A stretch of 15,998 nt of DNA from contig CAMPET010000232.1 of the NCBI GenBank assembly GCA_946803715.1, forward strand, positions 94,866-110,863. Direction: 5' to 3'. Under the pieces are notes generated by a model. The model saw only the letters and a program-made list of their open reading frames with translations, was not told the DNA's origin and ran no database searches. The DNA comes from Beroe ovata (lineage: Eukaryota > Ctenophora > Nuda > Beroida > Beroidae). The position numbers and the translations under genes were made by a program. This document shows positions 1 through 9,775 of this stretch, one piece after another. The first letter of the stretch is position 1; each line of letters opens with the position of its first letter.

Positions 1-27
1 ACACACACACACACACACACACACACA
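1..27. repeat. (AC)n microsatellite at window left edge
   Basis: An uninterrupted dinucleotide AC run opens the window. Its true length is unknown because it is cut by the edge. The right edge of the window is also a microsatellite, of GT, so both ends may be contig breaks at simple repeats. Confidence 0.95.
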
Positions 28-159
28 GTACAAACATCTCTCTGTCTCGCTGTCAACACACATTGACACAACACATGAACTATATGTTGATGAGTGTGGT
101 CAGTAACTACATTCATTAACTACTAGTCACGGGAAGTAACAATGTATATAGGTACACTA

Positions 160-262
160 TACAGTGTGTACATTGTGTACTATACAGTGTGTACATTGTA
201 CAATGCATGTGTATTGTGTACAATGTATGTGTACAATGTATGTGTATACGCATGTGTAGGTA
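160..262. repeat. Degenerate TGTACA-rich minisatellite
   Basis: The stretch is built from overlapping variants of GTGTACATTGTGTAC and ACAATGTATGTGT. Many units are self-complementary around GTAC or TGTACA, so it can form several small hairpins. A short open frame crosses it, but its composition (Tyr, Val, Cys) only reflects the repeat. Confidence 0.7.
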
Positions 263-560
263 CATACACTTTGGTCTGGAATTATCGATATTGGTCCCCC
301 GCTAAGGAGTCAAATCATGTTTGAGAACTGGTTTCTGAGAAAGTAGCAAATTCCCTGATAACACGTTGTTTGTAACCTATCCGCGGCAGTCGCCATTACA
401 TTCTGCAAATTAGAAATCTCAAGTTTTAGCTACGTTTTCCGTGATACGTATACGTTGAGTTTAAACAAATCTAAGTTTTTAGCTTGCTAATTAATTGATG
501 AAAAGTTTGCGAGCTGTACAACAATGGAGAGTACATGAATGAATTCCTGACATACCGAGG

Positions 561-600
561 ACACACACACACACGCGCTTTTTCTAAGGAGTATAACATA

Positions 601-635
<35 letters not shown>

Positions 636-656
636 TGCGTGTGTGTGTGTGTGTGT
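561..656. repeat. (AC)7 followed by long (GT)n tract
   Basis: An AC run at 561-574 is followed about 30 bases later by an imperfect GT run at 604-656, interrupted by TATG and GCG. The two runs are complementary, so the segment can fold into a hairpin, and alternating purine-pyrimidine tracts of this length can adopt Z-DNA. Open frames on both strands here are repeat artefacts. Confidence 0.9.
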
Positions 657-785
657 ATCAGCTCCAAATACGTTGTCAAATTTACTGGAATTTAGCGCGC
701 GTGCATGTGTGTCCACGCCTCCCAGAGATCTCAGGGCGTGGCCAGCACGCGAGTTCTTGTGATCCGGAAATACTGGTCAGTAAAG

Positions 786-789
<4 letters not shown>

Positions 790-827
<38 letters not shown>
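790..827. repeat. (GT)n microsatellite
   Basis: A near-perfect GT run of about 18 units. It is the third long CA/TG tract in the first 830 bases. Confidence 0.95.
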
Positions 828-828
<1 letters not shown>

Positions 829-1556
829 ACGCGAACCACGGGGTTCCCATAGCTCTATAGAATTCCTCACTGAGCAAAGTGTAGGTACAATCAAATGCTG
901 ACAGACGATTTCTTCCTCCCGAATATCCGACTTCGGCACAAATGAACGCTGATTAGGACGGTCGGACATGGTTCTCCAGAAGCGTATGTGATTCATGCAA
1001 TCACATATTCTTATTACCCCTACATCTCACGGGACTCATCAGGGAATTGATTCTACACAATTCAGTAGACCGCCGTATGAAAATGACGTCACCCTTTTTC
1101 CATATTTCATCACTGACGGTTACAATTAATTGATGATGTGATGTTAAATCATCGAATTCCGAGAGCAGACCTCCTCCACCCTCAACAGTAACCGAAATTC
1201 AGAAAAATAAATATATTTAACAATAGCAGCCTCAGAGAAATACTTAATTTATGCCCGCTTTCGTCGCCCAATTCGCACTTTTGTCGCCATAATGCGTGGG
1301 TGTGCATACATTCCCTGCATTTTTGTTTTGCCCCACCGGGCATATGGCAGCGGTAATACTACGGTGTCCCTACAAGAGAGACGTCCTGATAGAGACGACC
1401 GAGTATAACACCGAATACTTCCCACTCAGAATGGGAATTGAAATTAAGGAAGTTGACCCTTGTCTTCCTCGACATCTTTCATGATTCATTGCTTCTGTCA
1501 CCGTGAATATTTCATATTATGCTGATCATCGATCAATATCCGAAATCCTCAAATCA

Positions 1557-1720
1557 CAAATCAGAATATCGCCCGATACTTTGGTACTCAAAGTGTAAAT
1601 TCAGCTCGTGTAAAAGTTGTGTGTGAGTGTGCTATGTGTGCATACATTTCCATATCCCGAGGATTCATAGTGATTATAGATACTACACACACACACAAAA
1701 TCAGGTTATCGCCGGATACT
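1557..1720 (+). repeat. Pair of ~24 bp direct repeats, 141 bp apart
   Basis: The segments at about 1557-1580 and 1698-1720 share AAATCAG followed by TATCGCC and GATACT, with about three mismatches. They may be short tandem-duplication remnants or ends of a degraded element. No open frame connects them. Confidence 0.55.
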
Positions 1721-2367
1721 ATACAGCATGGTGCCCTCGCTATGCGATGATAATCTAATGAACTATTCGTGTCGTTCATTTTTTCTATAATTATCCAAAG
1801 TTATTGCTGACATTCAATTATCTACGTCACTTAACTCAATTATGAATTCCTGAAAACCAATTAACGTTCAGATTTTACCCTCCGCTAAATTGCAGGAAAC
1901 AGCGGAGTTTTCCAAGACAATCTGTGCTTTCCTGGTGTCATTCAGCAATCCTACTCTACAGTCATAGGAAGTATAATCATACTCAATTCATCATCAGGTA
2001 AATACTATCATAGATAGTATGATAATATTGTTGGATATATTATTATTTTGAATAACATATTGAACTTATATTGAATTAAGTGCCACCTATGCCTAATTGG
2101 GCTCCGCATCCTGAGTGAAACCAATATTCCCACATAACACTTTTCCACGATTATTAGGATATTTCCGATATAGTAAAATGGGATAATTGACGGAAATTGC
2201 CATGGTTACGTAATGCAGGAGTAAATTTCCTGGTTTGAAATCAGATTGCGTGTTCAATGATGATAAGCGTGTAAAGGACAAGTAGTTGCGCATGAAATTA
2301 CATTCAAGTTTGAAGAACGGAGGATCATCGGTTGTGTTTTTTTCTGAAATCAAACTTTTCTACTAAC

Positions 2368-5336
2368 CTGGTTGAATCTTCAAGGGAGCAGTTGGCAATT
2401 GTAAGCTGCTGAGTCGAGGTACAAGTAACCGCCAGATTTCGAAACACCTGAGAGAGAAAGAGTGGGAATATAGGAGGGGTGATGAGTTGAGAATGGGGGA
2501 CTATTGAATATATTGAGGCGTCAAGTGGTGTCAGCCTATGAGCATGTGGAGATGATAGTTTCACACCGAGTGGTGTCATATGAGTGTGTATACCGTGTTA
2601 CTCCAGTTTACTGCCGACATTTGTTCATACCGATGCTTGATGAATGAATTGTTGGAGTGTTCATTACTTCATTAAACTTTGGTAGACAAATTGTAGATGG
2701 GGCAGTGTTTCTTCTCAGTATAGAGTGATGTCAAGGGGGGCTATGTTTAAAGCTGTAAGCGGTGTCAAGCTGCAATTAGTCGCATAAGTTTTGTTAAACC
2801 GGATAATATACAAGTATGGAAAGAGCCCTATATAATAGAAGAGAGGTATTCGAAGAATGACACTGTGTACGAAGAGACATGGAAAATTCCCCATTCTAAG
2901 CTTCACCTGACATTGGATATAGAACTGCTACTCACGACACGTGTACAAACAAACAAACATACATGCAAACATACTTTGATTACCGAGTGATAGATTATAA
3001 TAGCTCCACCGTAGAAACTGCTACACTCATAGTGTTTGTTGTTAAAAAGTTAACGATGGAATTTGCATATGATGCTAACTACTAGGGTTTTAGCAGTATT
3101 CAGAGTCACTCCATAACTTGATACATGTGTGACATACACTATGGAATACACTCGATAAGACGCAAACTAGTAGATACTCAGATAGTGAGAGGAGGTCACT
3201 CGGTAATCGATTGTTCGAGGAATTATACTAGATCACGGAGTGTTTGGTCACGTGACAATCACGTGGAATAATACAACACATGTTGTGTTAAAAGGAGCCA
3301 TGTGTTTGTGTGTTGATCAAATCAGTGATACCATGATGATGGTCTCGATGTAACACGCCATGTTCCAGCATGTTCCTGTGTAGTAGCTCACTACTGACAG
3401 CACGATCAGCAGATCAGTAGCCCGAGGAACAGATGCCTTTCAGTGGGAGAAGTGGCAATTGGATTTATAATGTAATCGCCCTTTCTCCGTATTTCATTCA
3501 GTAAACGTCACAAATACTGCCCAAGTAACCTTGAGTAGTATATCCAGATACTATCTCAAATTCTCACTGCGATATCTCACGGGGCTCACAGTCACATCAC
3601 ATGTCATCCACGGCCCCTCATTTTCCACAGAAATAACGGCACTTGACCGACCAAATTCCCCATTCTTCCCTTACCACTGAGCACACAATACGGACGATTT
3701 ATGTGTGATGTTATGTTAAACACAAAGGTAAGTGTGGGGGAGTGTTATATTTTATACCACTTGGACAGATGCCAAGATGTCAAAACACACCCCTCACTGC
3801 AGCTCATCCAGTGAACTGTTACAATCGGACAGCTATGACGGTTACCAATAGCACGGTCATGTGTTGCATGATACTCGAACTATGAGTAGCAGATGTGTAG
3901 TGTTTGTGATTTCACTGAGAAGGCGTGGACTGTGAAAATAGTTGTGCTGATTTGTGAGATGACGGAATAATCATAAGATTTGATATGCAAATACGACAGA
4001 GTAATGTAAACTGAAAACGTTTTAAACTAGCCACAAACATCGACTATTACAAACATTAATCCGCACGTAGAGAGGTAGGTCCCACACAGACACACGCAGT
4101 TAGCTGTGTCAGTCTACCACAGATTCCGGTGGGCACTGGGCACCCACACTCCACAGATCTCGATACTTATGGAGAAGCTAGACCTGTACTATACCTGTGG
4201 TGTGAATCTCTTCCCCTTGAGACTGATACTCCTCCAAACGGCTGGGTGTTGTGAAGCACAGTGCCAAGTCCTACACACCCGCCCAACCTCCAGCACACTC
4301 TCAATGTTGAGATAGGAAAACACTGATATCAGTATGTACACCATGCTACTGCTATCTGAAATTGTGAACAGTGATGACATACCTATATCTGAAAATCGGA
4401 CCTCTCACTAAGCACCCTAGAACTGAGTTGGTTAACGGTCTACATGATGTTGGTCCTTGTCTCATTGTGATAGAATGTGGTATTCTAACACTTACCACAC
4501 CCGGCCATGGACTGTAAGACGGATAATGGTATTCTTCCCTTCTCCAGAGATTTCTGATCACAACAACTCTCCCCCGTGACAGCATCTGACCATACCTCCT
4601 TGATCTTAGTATCCTTCAGATCCACCTGAATAGCCTGCAGCTCGAGAACAGTGTCGTCCAGGTCCTTGTAGTCGATTTCGGACTCCGCTACCTCTGCGAT
4701 ATTCTCCGCCTTGGTGTTCTCGGCGAATGTCTGCACCTTCTCATCACTGACAACGGGGGGAGGAGGAGGCGGGGAGCCAGATCCGAAACACGGACTAATC
4801 TCCTCCTCCGTAATAGTGGAGTCCATGACATGAGCTCCCTTGGAGGGGGGAAACTCCCTGCAGTCCCTGATAACATGGTTATCCTGCAGCTTGTACATGA
4901 TTCCCGTGCTCTCATCCAGATACTGCATACACGAACACATGAACTTGTGTCGGAGAGCTTTGTCACTGATGTCGCTGGAGTTTCTCACTTCCACTTTGGT
5001 GCAGGAGACGGCAAAACAATCCAGTCCGATGATTCCCAGCCCGATTTTATCCTCATCATGGTCGTGGGGTTTGGCCCTTCTAGAGGTGACAGTGCTCCTT
5101 CGCTTCATTTCGGATTTTTTCCATTTCTTCTGGTTCACTGGCGAAAGTGGGACTGGCTTTTCTGATCTGTTGGAAACCATGTTCTCATTCAATGCACGAT
5201 CATTTGGGCTCCCTGAATGGGTTTTCCGTCGGAGCTTACTGTTTTTCCATGACTTTGTGCGGTCAGGAGACTTGAGTGATTCGTATAGATGGGGCTGGCT
5301 GTCGTCAATAATATCCAGGTTCAATTGCTCAGTCAT
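2368..5336 (-). CDS. F-box protein, probably F-box/LRR (FBXL) type, 3' incomplete
   Basis: Three phase-compatible exons were read on the minus strand. Exon 1 is 5336-4496, with ATG at 5336, an in-frame TAA upstream at 5375-5373 and a strong GTAAGT donor. Exon 2 is 4388-4195 (TTTTCAG acceptor, CAG/GTATAG donor). Exon 3 is 2447-2368 (pyrimidine-rich acceptor, GTTAGT donor). Together they give about 372 residues with the frame still open. Residues 1-281 are low-complexity and unrecognised, with basic clusters (for example KKWKKSEMKRR at 70-80, NLS-like), a Pro6 run at 189-194 and acidic stretches. Residues 297-340 match the F-box pattern: ISVFSYL, then VGRVCRTW, then a VWRSISL end. F-boxes bind SKP1 in SCF ubiquitin ligases. 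Residues 346-371 (FRNLA, then QQLTIANCSL) read like the first leucine-rich repeat after an F-box, as in KDM2/FBXL proteins. The substrate and exact orthologue are unknown. Intron 2 is 1747 bp and could hide another exon. Confidence 0.75.
2448..4194 (-). other. Large intron 2 of the F-box gene
   Basis: This 1.75 kb stretch separates the F-box exon from the LRR-like exon. Both flanks are phase 0 and their translation joins smoothly. I found no internal exon with good splice sites. It holds short dispersed-repeat similarity at 3476-3497 but no other structured element that I can support. Confidence 0.55.
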
Positions 5337-5762
5337 GACATAGCTCGTTACTGGGAATATTGGGTCAATCAGTTAATTAGTTAATTAGCTAATCAGTGAC
5401 GAACAACATATCACTGGCTTCGCTGAAACCAGATAAGATCAGCATTGAATTTACAAGAGGAGAAAGAAACTACTAGTTTTCGATATAATGACGAACACAA
5501 ATATTTAATGACAAATACAGCACCGAATTACACAGCAAGTAATGGAGATAAATAATTAGAAAAAAAAATTATACGAACCATAACTTAACAAATAACGAAC
5601 CGTTAAAAAATATTCTAACTGGAATTGCCTGCTTCTGAAAAATTGCATGAAATAATTTACGGTAATGAAAAACAAATTTATCCTAGCAAATCGAAAATAA
5701 CAATGTACGTTGTTACTACAACAAAAGATGGTCACGATGTGAGGAATTTTCTACATTTCCTA
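5337..5762. other. Intergenic spacer between CatSper3-like and F-box genes
   Basis: This 426 bp spacer lies between two minus-strand genes, so it should hold the 3' UTR of the CatSper gene and the promoter or 5' UTR of the F-box gene. It is AT-rich. A palindromic run of TTAATTAG units sits at about 5371-5393, directly upstream of the F-box start. No TATA box in a persuasive position was seen. Confidence 0.6.
5504..5509 (-). terminator. Possible ATTAAA polyadenylation signal of CatSper3-like gene
   Basis: Read on the minus strand, this is ATTAAA, the commonest variant poly(A) hexamer, about 254 bases after the channel's stop codon. In AT-rich sequence a hexamer occurs easily by chance, so it is only a candidate. 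Confidence 0.3.
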
Positions 5763-7085
5763 TCATTGATTCAGTAGATAGACAAGACCTCCTTCTTCTT
5801 GCTCAAATACATAACGGTTGCTTTGAGAAATACTGCTCTTCCGTGAATCTTTAACACTGTAATGGCACAGGGGCCCAACATTTGATAGTATTTCATGGTG
5901 GATGTTCAAAAGACTTCTTGTATACCTCAAGCTTCGCTTCATGTTTCGGGTGAATGTCTCAATCCACAGAATATTCGTTTTCAAGTCAGCCTTGACAATG
6001 AAATCATGCTTTCTGAAGGAGTTGTAGAAATCAGTGGCAATGGTTGTGAAGTTGCAATCTCCACTTAGGTTCACTCGATTTACCATGTTCTTCACTTCAC
6101 CTCTTGATCTTTTCCAGTACTGCTTTTTCCTATACATAACTTGGAGCTCTCGTTCTAAGTGTTTCTTGAGTTTGTAATCATCAGAGGACCCCTGGATATT
6201 TGTAATGATGACAGCTACCACAAGATTCAGTATGATGAAGTGACCAACAAAGAGAAAAGCAATGATGAAGGGATATGCAATTTCTGGAGAGTTTCCTTCA
6301 TCAGTTAGTCTATTGATGAATTTCCACCAAGAGTCAGCAGTCATGATAGTGAATAAGGTCAGAAATGTTGAAGCCAGAGAGCCCCAGGCTTCATAGACAG
6401 CATCAGTTACTGCCCGATATCCAAAAATGTAAAAACCCATGACTCCAAAGATGTAGATGATTAGGATAAGCAGAAGGATGACATCACTGAACAGCTGTTT
6501 GAGTGTCCTTACTAAAGCATTTGCAATGACTTGGATACCTGGCAGAAATGTGACATATCTCAGAGCTCTGACAGCCCTGAAAGACCTCATCAAGTCAGTG
6601 TTCTTCTTTGTGTACCAAGTAGTCATGCGAAGTAGCAAGAAATCCACAACCGAGAGGAAAATCAACATAAAATCAAAGACATTATGTTTGTTAGCCCAGT
6701 ATTTTCTTTTATCAGCAATCAGTTTGATGAAAAAGGCCCAACTATATACTGCAAGGAGTGAGTCACAAAGTAGAGCAGGTAGACTCAAATCCTGATGAAG
6801 AAGAACGCACACACTATCACTCATCACCACAAATAGCATGAATCTTGCTAAGAACTGAGAGTGGGCAAGCATTGTATTGAACTCATAAAGGGTTTCAGCA
6901 GCAGCTGGTTGCTCACCTTTTTCAGCATCTTGATGATATTTTGAGAGAGGTATTATTGGTAAATGATGCAAAGGCACACCTTCTAATGATGCATTGTCGT
7001 CGAAATGATCTCCATGTGAAGGTCTTCTTTGGTCTGCTGTATTTTTTGGTATAGGGTTCTCTTCATCAACTTGCTGATCTGCCAT
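5763..7085 (-). CDS. CATSPER3: CatSper3-like sperm cation channel alpha subunit (single exon)
   Basis: This complete 440-residue frame encodes one six-transmembrane ion-transport domain. Approximate positions are S1 78-96, S2 102-123, S3 135-153, S4 165-187, S5 199-221, pore 238-256 and S6 271-297. S4 has Arg at every third position (R167, R170, R173, R176), a voltage-sensor pattern. The pore carries TADSW at 249-253, the T-x-D-x-W filter of CatSper subunits. The pore neighbourhood (AWGSLASTFLTLFTI), the post-S6 charged helix and the C-terminal block around 343-402 (DCNFTTIATDF, then LLNIHHEIL) resemble CatSper3 more than CatSper1, 2 or 4, judged from memory of the human protein. CatSper channels are heterotetramers that admit calcium in the sperm flagellum. 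Length fits the family (human CatSper3 is about 400 residues). The start is the first ATG after an in-frame TGA at 7136-7134. No intron interrupts it, unlike the other genes here. A CAG just before the ATG could be a 5' UTR splice acceptor. Confidence 0.9.
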   Translation of the reverse strand: MADQQVDEENPIPKNTADQRRPSHGDHFDDNASLEGVPLHHLPIIPLSKYHQDAEKGEQPAAAETLYEFNTMLAHSQFLARFMLFVVMSDSVCVLLHQDLSLPALLCDSLLAVYSWAFFIKLIADKRKYWANKHNVFDFMLIFLSVVDFLLLRMTTWYTKKNTDLMRSFRAVRALRYVTFLPGIQVIANALVRTLKQLFSDVILLLILIIYIFGVMGFYIFGYRAVTDAVYEAWGSLASTFLTLFTIMTADSWWKFINRLTDEGNSPEIAYPFIIAFLFVGHFIILNLVVAVIITNIQGSSDDYKLKKHLERELQVMYRKKQYWKRSRGEVKNMVNRVNLSGDCNFTTIATDFYNSFRKHDFIVKADLKTNILWIETFTRNMKRSLRYTRSLLNIHHEILSNVGPLCHYSVKDSRKSSISQSNRYVFEQEEGGLVYLLNQ

Positions 7086-7418
7086 ACCTGTTACATAACA
7101 ATAGGCATTGTCAAGACTTATAATGTAAAGTGATCATAGTGGCACAAAAACTTACATTAGTGCACTGCTATGTCATGAAAACAGAATTGAATTGATTAGA
7201 ATTCAAAGATTTTGACAAGATTTAACTCTTATACACAGTTTTAAAATTTGGTACAATATCAGGTGAATCATAATATGCAGTGAATCTATCTATCACATTT
7301 ACGGTTGCAACATCAAATGCTGTTAGCCATTTATCAAAAGTGGTTTAACTTGAATAAAATAAAATAGAGTGGTATAATTTGAATAAACTAAGATTGCACA
7401 TGTTGGCTGTTACCGGTA

Positions 7419-7557
7419 TGTGTACAAATGGAAGGAAAAGTGCAAGTGAATGGAAAGAAAAAGACGCGCATTTTACAGTGGAAACTGCTTACAATTGCTA
7501 AGCCTAACAATTGCGCGTCTTTTTTCTTTCTTCTGCCCTTTCCTTCCATGTGTACAC
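7419..7557. mobile_element. Foldback / MITE-like inverted repeat 1
   Basis: The left arm at about 7419-7470 (TGTACAAATGGAAGGAAAAG, then GAAAGAAAAAGACGCGCA) is matched in reverse complement by the right arm at about 7512-7557 (TGCGCGTC, then TTTTTTCTTTC, then CCTTTCCTTCCATGTGTAC). The loop of about 40 bases is AT-rich. Such long imperfect hairpins without coding capacity are typical of MITEs, but I could not define a target-site duplication. Confidence 0.65.
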
Positions 7558-7602
7558 ATGCGCGTTACATTGTTACAAAAATGTGTGCAAAGTCATCATA
7601 AA

Positions 7603-7680
7603 ATTTTGCCGGATGTCATTTGTCCTCTGTTTCTTGCGCGCGCAAGAAACAGTGGACAGATAACATCCGGCAAATAAAAT
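7603..7680. mobile_element. Near-perfect palindrome / MITE-like inverted repeat 2
   Basis: A hairpin is centred on GCGCGC between 7640 and 7641. The arms run from the GCCGGATGT motif at 7608 to TTCTTGCGCG, and back through CGCAAGAAACAGTGGACAG to ACATCCGGC at about 7672. It has almost no loop and one small internal asymmetry. A second copy of the right arm lies at 7779-7804. Confidence 0.7.
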
Positions 7681-7740
7681 CTGATTTTTTCGAATGCGCA
7701 TATTTTATGTCATATGTGCGGCGCGATTAATTTGCACTTG

Positions 7741-7804
7741 CAGGATGCAGATGGTCCACTGTTCATGTTTCCGTTATTAGTGGACAGATAACATCTGGCA
7801 AATT
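7741..7804. repeat. Degenerate copy of inverted-repeat 2 arms
   Basis: AGTGGACAGATAACATC at 7779-7795, followed by TGGCAAAT, repeats the right arm of the 7603-7680 palindrome with one change. Upstream, 7745-7761 (ATGCAGATGGTCCACTG) is a diverged complementary arm. The segment therefore looks like an older copy of the same foldback element. Confidence 0.6.
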
Positions 7805-7862
7805 TGCACAACGTGATAGATTGTTTGTCTGACAACATGGAAAAATTATTGCTATCAATTAT

Positions 7863-8318
7863 ATATTAATACTAGAACACCCGTCAAGTGGGCGTGCTAC
7901 ACTAAATTTCGGATACTGAGTAAATAAGAGAAATCTGGAATTAATTATTGAATGAGTATTGAGTATAAGCATCGAAATTGAAACGTCTTAACACAAAGGA
8001 ACAACGAAATGACAATAACATTGACGCGTGCGCACTTTCAATATACATGCACGTGCAACTCCTACGTCACCTAGCAACGCTTATTCCTAATTCCTCCTAT
8101 ATCGCATAGTCGTTTTTCGCAACCCTTTTCCCAACTTTGAACGCCGATTACAAAAAATCTAAGACCTAAATCAAAAATCCGAAATGATGTTCGACAGTGG
8201 AATTTATCTATCTACCACCTTGTAAAAAATCCCGACTCTCCAACTCCATTTGGTTGAGTTATCCGTGGACAGCGGAACCACTTTCCTATAAGTGCCTCTT
8301 TCCTTTATATTATAGATT
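7863..8318. mobile_element. Possible degenerate non-autonomous transposon copy
   Basis: The segment opens with ACTAGAACACCCGTCAAGTG followed by GGCGTGC and ends in an AT-rich TTATATTATAGAT. This resembles the overall style of high-copy non-autonomous elements in invertebrate genomes (a GC-richer head and an ATATTATAGAT-like tail). It has no coding potential. The assignment rests on style alone and needs a genome-wide copy-number check. Confidence 0.35.
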
Positions 8319-8567
8319 ATGATGCAATGCTATAATATTATGATGTGGCTTGCGTTCGGTTCATGAAATTAAGTTCTTTTTGAGTATAATATTTGCAGAA
8401 GTAGTATAATTTACGATATTCTATTGTGAATCCAGAAGCTGTGTTTGGTGTCATGGCGGTGTTTTGTTTCTAAAAAGTACAAAAATTAATAAAGTCTAAT
8501 TTCCAAGATTTCAATAAATAGAATAGCTTGTTCTTTTAGATGATGGTGTCATGGTGATATCTTGAAT

Positions 8568-9775
8568 ATGGGGAACTTCTTTGCACACATATTTCCTGGC
8601 TCTACATTCTTATTTATTGGCTGCTGGTACTTCTTCAATATCTTAAAAAACTTCTACATCAAAGGTAATTAACTGTCACCAAGCCTGAAATGAGGAAACA
8701 ATTTTCCATTATCTCTTCTTTGACTCCTGAATTTCTTTTTCATTTTATTGTCTTAGGTACACATCATCATCAAAATGTGTTCAGTAACTTGCTTGAGCCA
8801 TTTGGTAAAATACTTTTGTGTATTGGTGGGATGATTTCTGAATGTTACAGTGCAAATTGGATGCTGATTTTCCACAGTGAGGTGAGTTGATGAGCCTTTA
8901 GATTAGAGCTTGAGTGCATTCTTCCATTACTAAAAGTTTATAGTTCCTCATTGCAGGAGCTTATGGTTCACTCCTCGTCAGCAGACTGGCAGCATTTTAC
9001 AATGTACTTAGCTTTCATGCTTACTGGAATCATAGACATTTTAGTAAGTTGAATAATTGTTATTCCTTTACAAGCTATTGGAAGTAGGTAGTCTACAGTA
9101 TCAGTAACAGTAATCATTTTCAGTGTGTGAAATATGGCAGCTATGGTAGAACAATATCCCACATGTCGTATATATTGGCATATACTGTTGAAGCTTCCTT
9201 ATTCTATTCCCACTTTCAAGGGAGACCAGCTCTAGATTCAGAGGTGAATGATGAACATAACTTCTTGATGATGTTCTACTGTTAGTTGTTCTTGAATTTT
9301 GTCCCAAATAATAATACCATTTCAGTGCCACAAGTTGATAGCATACAGTGGTTTTGCAATTGCTGCAACTCTGGCTTACTGCTTATTCAACCCTAATTCC
9401 ATCATAGCTTCCTGTCTTTACAGTCTACTTGTTTGCTTGCATGGATTGTGGTTCATTGAGGTAGAGTATTTGTGAGAAGACTAAAATGCTCGATCCTATG
9501 ACATCCTACACATTATGACATTCTGACATCATAAACTGCAGGTTGCTTTTCTCATCCTGTCTCCATTTCCCAATTCAACATGGGAGATTGACAGTCATGT
9601 TCATGCTCTGTTGGCTGATGTATTCTTCTGGTGGACCTTCATGGGAATTGGACTTGTCATGATTCTGATAGCCATAGTTGGTGACAAGATGCGCAAGAGG
9701 GGACGTCTGCCGGGTCACACTAGGAATGTAGAATCACTGGAAATGAATGGTTTGCTGGATTCAGATGAAGAGTAG
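8568..9775 (+). CDS. TMEM45 family (DUF716) multi-pass membrane protein
   Basis: Six exons are joined by five short GT-AG introns (75-92 bp): 8568-8664, 8757-8881, 8957-9043, 9124-9243, 9326-9460 and 9542-9775. All phases agree and the product is 265 residues, close to vertebrate TMEM45A/B (about 275). The N-terminus MGNFFAHIFPGSTFLFIG matches the family start (vertebrate form roughly MANFKGHALPGSFFLIIG). Other family blocks are WQHFTMYLAFMLTGIID, EASLFYSHFQGRPALDSE (FYYH.HNRPPLD in vertebrates) and FLILSPFPNSTWEIDS. The protein ends in SDEE, as TMEM45 proteins do. About seven hydrophobic segments are visible. Vertebrate members are endomembrane or plasma-membrane proteins without a settled biochemical activity. 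The ATG follows an in-frame TGA at 8541-8543. TMEM45A and TMEM45B cannot be distinguished here. Confidence 0.94.

Larger units (their letters stand above)
1..2367. other. Left flank without a defensible exon
   Basis: Apart from the microsatellites and short repeats listed separately, I see no exon here that I can defend on either strand. The minus-strand F-box gene must continue leftward after its donor at 2367, because its frame is open there, so further exons may lie in this segment. A weak phase-compatible candidate at about 1873-1957 (minus) was considered and not called. The plus frame at 1296-1484 looks moderately protein-like but matches nothing I recognise. Confidence 0.5.
7086..8567. 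other. Divergent intergenic region, CatSper3-like / TMEM45
   Basis: Both flanking genes are transcribed away from this 1.48 kb region, so both promoters should be here. No coding segment is evident. Its middle is occupied by foldback elements and a transposon-like copy, listed separately. Positions 7086-7400 and 8320-8567 are AT-rich without a clear TATA or Inr context. A TTTTAG at 8534-8539 could be a 5' UTR splice acceptor for TMEM45. Confidence 0.6.

Noticed and set aside
535-829. Overlapping open frames rich in Val-Cys or Thr-His
   Set aside because: They are translations of (GT)n and (AC)n tracts and have no gene-like sequence.
1084-1091. Perfect TGACGTCA (CRE-like) site
   Set aside because: An isolated 8-mer with no gene start nearby; chance occurrence cannot be excluded.
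1296-1484. Plus-strand 62-codon frame with a moderately protein-like tail (YKRDVLIETTEYNTEYFPLR)
   Set aside because: No family recognised, no clear splice sites linking it to another exon, and no partner gene nearby. Could be a decayed transposon fragment; not supported.
1873-1957. Minus-strand candidate fourth exon of the F-box gene (RVGLLNDTRKAQIVLENSAV, open)
   Set aside because: The phase fits, but the acceptor is weak and the sequence does not look like a leucine-rich repeat.
4840-5343. 167-codon plus-strand frame
   Set aside because: It is antisense to the first F-box exon. The minus frame begins at a clean ATG, ends at a strong donor and joins in phase to the F-box exon, so the plus frame is a shadow.
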